Assembly: GCA_963402885.1 (NCBI GenBank)
Contig: OY727100.1
Location: forward strand, 9,207,395-9,271,394
Reading direction: 5' to 3'
From: Antedon bifida
Taxonomy: Eukaryota; Echinodermata; Crinoidea; Comatulida; Antedonidae
Length of the DNA stretch: 64,000 bases
Shown here in pieces: positions 53,429 through 62,900 of the stretch (its first letter is position 1; every line of letters begins with the position of its first letter). Under the pieces are notes generated by a model. It was not told the DNA's origin, did no database searches, and saw only the letters and a program-made list of their open reading frames with translations. A program made the translations under genes and the position numbers.

Positions 53429-54945
53429 CCTCTACGGCGAATAAGTAACTGGCTTTACAAACGTTATAACACTTGACCTGCTTAATTTTTTCAAAATATT
53501 TTGGTATGAATCGATCACCCTTGACCTACTCTACCATTTGCCACTCCAGTTCCGTGAACTTTTTTGCGTCTACGCCCTCTACGGCGAATAAGTAACTGGC
53601 TTTACGAACGTTATAACACTTGACCTACTTAATTTTTTCAAAATATTTTGGTATGGATCGATCACCCTTGACCTACTCTACCTTTTGCCACTCCAGTTCC
53701 GCGAACTTTTTTGCGTCTACGCCCTCTACGGCGAATAAGTAACTGGCTTTACGAACGTTATAACACTTGACCTACTTAATTTTTTCAAAATGTTTTGGTA
53801 TGGATCGATCAACCTTGACCTACTTTACCATTTGCCACCCCAGTTCCGCGAACTTTTTTGCATCTTCGCCCTCTACGGCGAATAAGTAACTGGCTTTACG
53901 AACGTTATAACACTTGACCTGCTTAATTTTTTCAAAATATTTTGGTATGAATCGATCACCCTTGACCTACTCTACCATTTGCCACTCCAGTTCCGCGAAC
54001 TTTTTTGCGTCTACGCCCTCTACGGCGAATAAGTAACTGGCTTTACGAACGTTATAACACTTGACCTACTTAATTTTTTTTTAATGTTTTGGTATGGATC
54101 GATCAACCTTGACCTACTTTACCATTTGCCACCCCAGTTCCGCGAACTTTTTTGCATCTTCGCCCTCTACGGCGAATAAGTAACTGGCTTTACGAACGTT
54201 ATAACACTTGACTTACTTAATTTTTTTTAAATAGTTTGGTATGAATCGATCACCCTTGACCTACTCTACCATTTGCCACCCAGTTCCGCGAACTTTTTTT
54301 GCGTCTACGCCCTCTACGGCGAATAAGTAACTGGCTTTACGAACGTTATAACACTTGACCTGCTTAATTTTTTCAAAATATTTTGGTATGAATCGATCAC
54401 CCTTGACCTACTCTACCATTTGCCACTCCAGTTCCGCGAACTTTTTTGCGTCTACGCCCTCTACGGCGAATAAGTAACTGGCTTTACGAACGTTATAACA
54501 CTTGACCTACTTAATTTTTTTTAAATGTTTTGGTATGGATCGATCAACCTTGACCTACTTTACCATTTGCCACCCCAGTTCCGCGAACTTTTTTGCATCT
54601 TCGCCCTCTACGGCGAATAAGTAACTGGCTTTACGAACGTTATAACACTTGACTTACTTAATTTTTTTTAAATAGTTTGGTATGAATCGATCACCCTTGA
54701 CCTACTCTACCATTTGCCACCCAGTTCCGCGAACTTTTTTTGCGTCTACGCCCTCTACGGCGAATAAGTAACTGGCTTTTACGAACGTTATAACACTTGA
54801 CCTACTTAATTTTTTCCAAATAGTTTTTGCATCGACGCCCTCTACGGCGAATAATTAATTTGTTATGGGTAGATGACCCTTGACTACTTTACCATTTGCC
54901 AAACTAGTTCCGCGAACTTTTACCTGTCCTTTTACGGCGAATTCA
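53429..54945 (+). repeat. 147 bp tandem array, left arm (~10 units plus a partial)
   Basis: The word ataagtaactggctttac starts at 53441, 53588, 53735, 53882, 54029, 54176, 54323, 54470, 54617 and 54764, a constant spacing of 147. A partial unit follows at 54851. Each unit also has atcgatca, ccagttccgcgaac and gccctctacggcgaa. Variants alternate (gcgtctacgcc versus gcatcttcgcc). The blocks around 54061-54300 and 54502-54740 are nearly identical at an offset of 441 (3 x 147), so a three-unit higher-order repeat is present. 147 is 49 codons, but no long frame persists. Confidence 0.93.
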
Positions 54946-56849
54946 TTTTAGTTTTGTTTTGACTTGTTACGATTCTAGAAGATAATTTCTGAAGCAAACA
55001 CAAATACAACAGTTTGGTTAAAAACGATAACCACAAGTTATTTATTCCGTTTTATTCATTAACACTTTTCAACACAAGTAGAACATGACTACCTGAAATT
55101 AAAACAGCATTTAAAGTAGGCTCTATCTTAGTATATAAACTAAGAACTAATAAATAACTTCTTACGTCAACATGTGACGACACACTGCATAGTCATTCAA
55201 TACCACCCCACTTCAATAAATGTTATGCCGGGCTAATTTTTCTCGTTAATTGCAACAGTTGCAATCGATCCCAATGTAATATCTTTTTAAACTTGCTTAC
55301 AGTACCCATTTTATAAAAGCGCACAAACCAAATCTGAACTGACGGTTTTGTTGAATGTCATTACAGCAACTGTTACTTAAAAACAGTTTACACTACCTTA
55401 TAACAGCAAAATTAACATATTATTCATTAATACTGTTACCGTTAATATTAAAAAGCGCACAATATTCATTGAGTGATAATAGTCCTTTAAACACAATATA
55501 CAGTAATATTTTTAAAACTATATTTGTAGTACCCGTCTATACCTCACAAACTAAACAATTGGGTGAAATAGTGTTTGAAAAACGGTTTAGGCTTATAGAC
55601 TTTATAACAACAAAATTAACATATTGTGAAATATGCCTTAACCTTTAATGTGAAACATATTCATTAATAATCCTTTATTAATTAACAATTAAAAAGCGCA
55701 CATTCCCTGGGTGATGAAAGCTGTTTTAAAAACAATACAATAATTGTAATGTAACGAATGTAATGTTGAACTGTAAGTAGCTGAAATAATTTTTTATTTA
55801 ACAATTTAAATATGCCTATTACTACTCTTTCATAACTTATATAACATTATACAATAATTTCTTTCAAAACTGTCAAAAGCAATTTTTTTTCCCATTGCAT
55901 TTTGTTTCCTAGGTAATATGATGTAGGAAGATAATTGTATCTAAATGTTAAGCATCACATTAAGTTGTTTAAATGGTGTTCTTACGCATATCGTTTATGG
56001 CATAAATGTCTTTTATTATAAAATCTATAAATTACTAAATGTTTTACCACTGTAGACCTAGAATGTTTGAACAAATCTCTGAATTAAAAATCACCCACAT
56101 AGGCCTACAATGACATCATCTTACAGTACCCATCTATAAGCGCACAAAAAAAACAAAGCTGAACTAATGTTTTTTTTTTCAAATGTCATTACAGCAACTG
56201 TTACTTAAAAACAGTTTACACTACCTTATAACAGCAAAATTAACATATTCATTAATACTGTTACTGTTAATATTTAAAAGCGCACAATATTCATTGAGTG
56301 ATAATAGTCGTTTAAACACAATATACAGTAATATTTTTAAAACTATATTTGTAGTACCCGTCTATATCTCACAAACTAAACAATTGGGTGAAATAGGCAC
56401 TAATGTGGATTTTTTAAATTTCATGATATCAACTGTTACCTGAAACATATTCATTAATAATCCTTTATTAATTAACAATTCAAGCGCACATTAGTCCTTG
56501 AGTGATAATAGTCGTTTTAAACACAATACAAACAATATTTTTTAAACTATATTTTCTACAGTACCCGTCTATAGCGCACAAAAATAAATGTTGAAATAAT
56601 GTTTTTAAAAAATACCTGAAAACGGTTTAGGCTAATAGACTTTATAATATCAAAATTAAGATATTCATTAATAATCCTTTAACCATTAATATTGCCAATT
56701 AAAAAGCACATATTCTTCCATGAGGTATAAAAGTTGTAAAGAGAATACAACAATTTTGATCGAAAGTAATTTTTTTAACTAAGTTGTTTTACCTAATACA
56801 TTACCCATTATAGTGTACAAAGAAAACAATTATGTGAAATAATGTTATT
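54946..56849. repeat. Middle domain of the foldback element: degenerate repeats
   Basis: It contains a second repeat family. The word gtaccc(g/a)tctata recurs near 55529, 56125, 56355 and 56560 (a variant near 55302), each time close to gcgcacaaa or tcacaaact. Other shared words are gagtgataatagtc and cattaataatcc. 55355-55560 and 56183-56388 are almost identical with an 828 base offset. Two short frames of 97 and 86 codons that start alike come from this duplication and are not independent genes. No transposase, helicase or polymerase motif is visible. Confidence 0.7.
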
Positions 56850-56861
56850 CATACCAAATTA

Positions 56862-57964
56862 ATTTGAAAACATTAAGTAGGTCAAGTGTTATAACGTTCG
56901 TAAAAGCCAGTTACTTATTCGCCGTAGAAGGCGTAGACGCAAAAAAGTTCGCGGAACTGGGGTGGCAAATGGTAGAGTAGGTAAAGGGTGATCGATTCAT
57001 ACCAAAATATTTTGAAAAAATTAAGTAGGTCAAGTGTTATAACGTTCGTAAAAGCCAGTTACTTATTCGCCGTTGAGGGCGTAGACGCAAAAAAGTTCGC
57101 GGAACTGGGGTGGCAAATGGTAGAGTAGGTCAAGGGTGATCGATCCATACCAAAATATTTTGAAAAAATTAAGTAGGTCAAGTGTTATAACGTTCGTAAA
57201 GCCAGTTACTTATTCGCCGTAGAGGGCGTAGATGCAAAAAAGTTCGCGGAACTGGGGTGGCAAATGGTAAAGTAGGTCAAGGGTGATCGATTCATACCAA
57301 AATATTTTGAAAAAAATATATAGGTCAAGTGTTATAACGTTCGTAAAAGCCAGTTACTTATTCGCCGTTGAGGGCGTAGACGCAAAAAAGTTCGCGGAAC
57401 TGGGGTGGAAAATGATAGAAAAGGTCAAGGGTGATCGATCTATACCAAAATATTTTGAAAAAATTAAGTAGGTCAAGTGTTATAACGTTCGTAAAGCCAG
57501 TTACTTATTCGTCGTAGAGGGCGTAGATGCCAAAAAGTTCGCGGAACTGGGGTGGCAAATGGTGAAGTAGGTCAAGGGTGATCGATTCATACCAAAACAT
57601 TTTGAAAAAATTAAGTAGGTCAGGTGTTATAACGTTTGTAAAGCCAGTTACTTATTCGCCGTAGAGGGCGTAGACGCAAAAAAGTTCGCGGAACTGGGGT
57701 AGCAATTGGTAGAGTAGGTCAAGGGTGATCGATCCATACCAAAATATTTTGAAAAAATTAAGTAGGTCAAGTGTTATAACGTTCGTAAAGCCAGTTACTT
57801 ATTCGCCGTAGAGGGCGTAGACGCAAAAAAGTTCGCGGAACTGGGGTGGCAAATGGTAGAGTAGGTCAAGGGTGATCGATCCATACCAAAATATTTTGAA
57901 AAAAGGAAGTAGGTCAAGTATTATAACGTTCGTAAAAGCTAGTTACTTATTCGCCGTAGAGGGT
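56862..57964 (-). repeat. 147-148 bp tandem array, right arm (~8 units), inverted
   Basis: The reverse complement of the left-arm unit repeats with ttacttattc at 56911, 57059, 57206, 57354, 57501, 57648, 57795 and 57943 (spacing 147 or 148). The extra base is an added A in gtaaaagcc versus gtaaagcc. Units with gccgttgagg (57059 and 57354) sit two apart, hinting at a dimeric higher-order pattern unlike the left arm. Each unit carries AGGTCA twice. Confidence 0.92.
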
Positions 57965-58161
57965 GTAAATGCATAAAATGTTATTGAACTTTGACCGGAA
58001 GAAGTAGAGGAGGTTAAGGCTAACATGTTGATGCAATAACAAATCAATTAGACAGTTATTACGTATTAAAATCTGTTTTTAAAAATATTTGTGACTGTCC
58101 CTTTAATTGAATTTGAATAAGGAACTAGGAACTAGGAACTAGTAACCAACTTCACAGACAT

Positions 58162-58170
58162 TTTTGGTTT
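58162..58170. repeat. Right 9 bp target-site duplication TTTTGGTTT
   Basis: Identical to 53220-53228. The next base outside differs between the two sides, except that an A follows the right copy where the left element also starts with A. A 10 bp reading would leave an unpaired T at the right end. Confidence 0.8.
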
Positions 58171-58189
58171 ACGGTATATAAGACAGCTA

Positions 58190-58640
58190 GGGGCTCCGCA
58201 AAACATAGGGTTTAATTCACTCCTTGACCATTGTTCTGGTGGTAGAACAAGTCTTCTCATCTGGCTTGTGGGAACTCAAGGGTAGCGGGTTGCTCCGGTA
58301 GTACTGGTCCATTCATCCCCTATCATTGTGGACAGACGATCGGGTGCAGTTTGGTGGCAGCACTCGACACAAAGGGACCCTTAGGAGAGAAGAAAGTTAT
58401 TGTATGTGATGTCCACACCTGTTGGTTAGGCTGCAAGTCACAGGTTATTCCCCAAAATTGACAAGTCAATGTTCATAAATGACCACAATATTAATTTAAC
58501 AGCTCTGTGTGAAAGAGACTTATAGACATTTATTATGTGTAGAGATTGTTTAGGCTAATAATACAGTATGGACTTGAACCCATGACCATAATGTTATCCT
58601 GAAGCACATGAGATCAAATAACCACTTTGCCACTGAAATT
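58190..58640 (-). mobile_element. Possible tRNA-derived SINE
   Basis: On the minus strand an A box (tggcaaagtggttat, 58632-58618) and a B box (gggttcaagtcc, 58581-58570) lie at tRNA-like spacing, giving a head of about 70 bases. Downstream, 58440-58195 is GC-richer, complex sequence without an open frame, which could be the SINE body. I recognise neither a named central domain nor a clear 3' tail. The head is moderately convincing; the 3' limit is a guess. Confidence 0.42.
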
Positions 58641-59208
58641 GACACTAATTTGTACAGTTTTGTTTATACATCTGGCAATATATCTGTAGTTGTTTTAATA
58701 TGATTTATTTTACAGATAATATGTATATTTGTGCAATGAATTAACAGTTCCCATCTGCTTGATGAAGATCTAAGCCTTGGAGCTACTGATTCTGCCAACC
58801 CAAGCGAAGTCCCTCTGGCAACCCTTGCTGGATTCCTTTTGGCAAGAATCTTAAAAACACAAACTTTAAGATATGAGCTACTTGATGGGGTTTTTTATCT
58901 GATCAATTTTCACCTTTATAAGCCCCATAAGCAAAAGTTTATTTTACTGTTGGTTGTTAACATGAAAGAGTTGCTCTAATCAGTAACCTAGGCCAAGAGA
59001 AACCTTTAGGCATCTGTAACAGCTGTTTTGAAGACATGATTTCTTTAGTTTTATTTTCACCCAACTAACTATTCTTCAACCACAGCTGGAGTTTATTTAA
59101 GACACACTGTTTTAACTTAGCGAGCAAACGCAATGTTTATTTGTTTTATTGTGAAGGTTTTTGTTGTGATTTCCAATTATGAGACAAACAGTATCTTAAC
59201 ACCTTCTT
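58641..59208. other. Spacer with one open, ATG-less frame
   Basis: A frame from 58740 to a stop at 58977-58979 stays open for 79 codons. It includes DEDLSLGATDSANPSEVPLA, which looks more protein-like than the surroundings, and a cryptic acceptor-like ttattttacag lies just upstream (ending 58715). No domain is recognised and the second half is AT-rich. I do not call a gene. Confidence 0.3.
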
Positions 59209-59212
59209 TGAT

Positions 59213-59500
59213 TGATATTGTGTTTTAGTTCCACACCTGCATTGTGTGTTTGTGTACCGTTACTCACCTTGACAACAAAGGTTTGTAAGTTATGTTTGCA
59301 CTAATCGTTAATTATTTTCACCACTTTACACTTTAGAATTGGTCCTCATCTTAATTTATTGAGACTAGGCCTAAATACTTTTTAAAGATTTAAACAGTTA
59401 AATAAACATTTGTTTACATCTTTTTTAAAAGATGTAAACAAATGTTTATTTAACTGTGCATTATTACACAATGCAGGTGTGGAACTAAAACACAGTATCA
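59213..59500. repeat. Nested inverted repeat, possible MITE
   Basis: Outer arms: gatattgtgttttagttcca then cacctgcattgtgt (59213-59246) pairs with acacaatgcaggtgtggaac then taaaacacagtatc (59467-59500), with one mismatch by eye. Inside, off-centre, is the perfect palindrome at 59394-59457. The layout resembles a hairpin-forming non-autonomous element. No clear target duplication was found. Confidence 0.6.
59394..59457. repeat. Perfect palindrome, 31 bp arms, 2 base spacer
   Basis: The left arm begins acagttaaataaacatttgt. 59427-59457 is its exact reverse complement, with TT between. The absence of any arm mismatch implies recent origin or active maintenance. Confidence 0.9.
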
Positions 59501-59794
59501 TTAAGACTTAAAAGTCCTAACCAACAACAATATAATTTTAAAACAAATCGCTTTTGTTACTGATGTCTTGTCGACTTACAAGTACAAATGTTAAAATTAT
59601 CACTTAAAAATTTTTTTGTTATATAACTATTTTTATAATTTTTATAAGTTGATATGGAGAGAATAATATTTCATTAGAGATTGGCTGTTTGAAACTCAAG
59701 CTTTCAACGAATGGTAATATTCTCTTCATTCAATTAATACATTTAATACATTCTTTGTTTTATCAGGAGTGGATTTTGGTTGGGGTGGGGGAGG

Positions 59795-59950
59795 GGTTTG
59801 GTAGCGTGCCGGCATCACTTCATGTCCCGTGTCCCAGCACCGCTCGAAAGAACCAAGAAACCACCATTAACGATCGCGTAAATATTCGCAGTCCGGTCAG
59901 ATCATCGTTATCGTTATTTATTTTTAACTTTAACGATTTGATACAAAATT
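59795..59950 (-). mobile_element. Truncated inverted copy of the 44.8 kb MITE
   Basis: Read on the minus strand it follows 44829-44970: caaatcgttaaagttaaaaa, taaataacgataa.gatgatc, gcga.cgtt, a ggttct.tcgagc block, gctgggaca and gaagtg occur in the same order, with scattered substitutions. Neither terminal inverted repeat is preserved. It shows the element has been mobile in this genome. Confidence 0.7.
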
Positions 59951-62900
59951 AACTAATAAAAGGGCACGGTACATTCAGATGTGTTATAATATATATTCTG
60001 CTTGAATGTGGGAAATGAAATTTAAGAAAACAAAGGTTTAGTGTGTAACATGTACACAATGGTGGCAGCATACATAATTTAAGCATTATGATAAATCTTT
60101 TATTTGCTATTTACTAGGACTGATAGAATTAAAACAAGGTAATTTTTTATTGAATAGATAATCCTGGGGCTATAAGCGATCTATATACAGTCTTAGTGTT
60201 AGGCGGCAATAATTTGTGACATAGCAAGTAGTCTTTAATATAGACCATTGCTATACCGCGGTCTAACCTGTAAACAGTCTTTAAAATTAAAGTCTACTCG
60301 AAGGAGTCTTAAAACAATCATAAACCTCTTAAACCGTTGCTTATACATATTTTTGATCGTGAAAGACAAACACATTGAACAGATTTTGAAGTAGATAAAT
60401 AAATAGTAATGTTAATCTTATATAAAATAGATTTTTCACGTAGTAATGTTTGTACTGTTGCAATTGTCAACATAACCTTATTTGATATTCTAAGCGTAAG
60501 GTGTGCCCTCAATTTGTTACTGTCGTAGCTAAGTCTGTTTTCGCGCCACGGCTTTAGCCAGCTATATCCCCAGAGGACTACTCATTCAGAAGCTATATCA
60601 AGAGGAAAGCTTATTATCGACGGCTGATATTTTTGGTATTTTGTAAACTCGACTAATTGAGAGGTCCAACTGCTGGACCCAAAAAGGCCAGACTATATTT
60701 ACACAAAATGTTTACTACTGATTGTTAAATAAAAATAATTGATATAATAAACCATTTTATCTGAAGAAAGAACAAAAGTTGAGCGGCGTTTTTTGTAAGA
60801 AATATTTCTTGTTTAGTAATGGTTTAACAGGGATGGCTTTAGTAAAACCATCTATCTAATAAAGCCAGCCTTAATCGGGAGTTCAGACCATCAGTTAAGA
60901 CTGTTTTGTAGCAACCACCATGGATTTAATTTTCTGTTTTTGCTTCTCCTGGTTTCTAAAATTGTTTGTTGCCAGATTTTTCTAATGTTGTATAATAAAA
61001 TATCTAAACTGAACCTGTGAGTACAATCTTTGTGTTGGCAATCATTTGTTCAAAACTCGATCATTTAAATATAAACTTATTTTATTGTTAAAATTGTATT
61101 TGTATTTTTGTATATAAGAATATAAAAGAACACCCATGAGTTGATCTGGTCCTCCATGGATAAATAAAGTTGATTTATATAGGGTGCAATTAAGGACAAA
61201 AAAGAAAGAAGAGGTTACCCACTCCCCATCAACTTGGTTCCTGCAGGTAGTATTCCTAATAGTGAATTGTGCTGTCACTGCCAAATTTTTTATACTGTAC
61301 AAACTAAATCGCCCGCAAAATTATGTGTCATACAAAATTTAAGTTTCATTTTTCTTAACAAGGAATGACAAGTGTACAAAAGCTTGATAATGGTTTAATA
61401 TAACCAGTTTGAAAATTACATTAAGTTTCCGTAATTGTTACAATGTTCGTTTTATTTTTTCGTGTTCATAGATAACATTCCAAACACTGTCGGCACTGAA
61501 TTTTACCTCCGGTCTGAAAACATCTTAGTTACCAAAAGGATTTCTCTAGAGATGTCTCGTTAATCATAACACTAATATGAAATTATAACAAGATGTGATG
61601 TATTATGACGGGGCAATGTCCGCCTATCGGTGTTTGCCCTCGGTGTATTCATAGTCAACGTATTATCTCAACACACGGTTGTTTAATTTCACCAGCTGAA
61701 CCTCATGCAGTGCTGAACACGTAACTCTAGCTTGGTAACAAGCTACAGGGCTTGACCTTCCATCGGAGGTTATTTTGTCTCTAAAATAGTTCCAGATAAG
61801 CTTTCAACTGGTTCCACATAACTCGGTTTCATCGAACTCTAACGTTGGTATATGTATGCAACAAATACGTACAGGACTTGGTTTAATTTTCTTTTGTTTT
61901 TGCATTGTTTCTAAACAGAAATATGTCAACCATACCCGTCAAAATTACTTCCCATAACAGTTCCGGGGTTGACTCTGGAATGTAAGAGAATCAGTTCAAC
62001 ATCTGCATGATCACTGCCCTGTAAACACAATCAGCAGATACATATCTGGTTTGGGTTCCACAGTGGCGCAATTAACTCCTTCATAAGGAATACAACACTC
62101 TGTTTCTCTGTATGGTACCAATCGTCAATTCTATCTTGACTGCATTATCAATGTAAGGATGTCGTCTGTATCAGATAGCATTCACTTAAAAAACGTGTAC
62201 ATCCTCTCTAATTACGTTAATGAAGACGTGTTTAACATAACTACCCCTGGTGAAAGAATGTTCACAAGTATAGATTTAGCTAAATTGCCATAGAGGCCAG
62301 GCATCTGATTTCACTAACAACTTCCAAAGTTTTGATGATAATTATTATACTCAAAAAACAAAGTGCGAATTATAAACAGCCTTGAAATAACTGATTGTTT
62401 ACTTAGTGTGAACAGGACCTAAATGTGTGGAGTTCAGTAGTATAGCGATGAGTGGTTTAACCCTACTGTTTGTGCTGGTTTTCAACAGCTCGTAGCATTT
62501 AGTAGCAAATTCACTAATTAGGTATATGTGGTATGCGGCATATTTTGTAGGGTTCGTTACAAGCGCCCTAAAGGAGGACACCAAGGCTTGAATGCTTCCA
62601 GTCAAAGTTAATGAAAAATAATGGAGTGTCATGTCTACCTCCTGCCTTTGTTTGTTGTGTGGTCATTATTATACACTTGACATTCATATCAAAATGCGAT
62701 AATTAGCTTTAAAATGTATAAATTGATATTTACATAATAATTTGTTATTGTTATATAAGGCCAAAAGAAAAATAAATTGTAGTTTAATGTTCAGGATTTG
62801 AATTTTTATTAAAATATTAAAACTAATATAAACTAAAAAAAGTAGCCATTCTAAATAATCATTTGTTCTATTTTCATGAAATTAATTGTACTATTGCGCT

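Larger units (their letters stand above)
53229..58161. mobile_element. Foldback-type transposon with arrayed inverted arms
   Basis: The ends are perfect inverted repeats beginning ATGTCTGTGAAGTTGGTTAC, bounded by a 9 bp direct repeat. Each arm has: three copies of a 7 bp unit (CTAGTTC, 53248-53268; inverted at 58122-58142), ~170 bp of shared unique sequence, then a tandem array of a 147-148 bp unit in opposite orientation on the two sides. Left arm ~1.7 kb, right arm ~1.3 kb, middle ~1.9 kb. Long inverted repeats built of tandem units define foldback elements (Drosophila FB, sea urchin TU, Galileo). No transposase frame exists in the 4.9 kb, so it must depend on enzymes from elsewhere. The clean duplication and closely matching arms suggest a young insertion or ongoing arm homogenisation. 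Confidence 0.88.

Noticed and set aside
55355-56443. Two similar open frames (97 and 86 codons) starting MSLQQLLLKNSLHYL
   Set aside because: They are the two copies of an ~828 bp duplication inside the foldback element, with AT-rich low-complexity translation and no known domain.
57283-57471. 62-codon frame inside the right array
   Set aside because: It is a read-through of the 147 bp unit (49 codons, frame-preserving). Neighbouring units carry stops, so there is no sign of coding selection.
53429-57964. CRISPR-like array (regular 147 bp spacing)
   Set aside because: Whole units repeat with no unique spacers, in an inverted-arm transposon in eukaryotic DNA.
59689-59952. 87-codon frame
   Set aside because: Most of it overlaps the inverted MITE fragment at 59795-59950.
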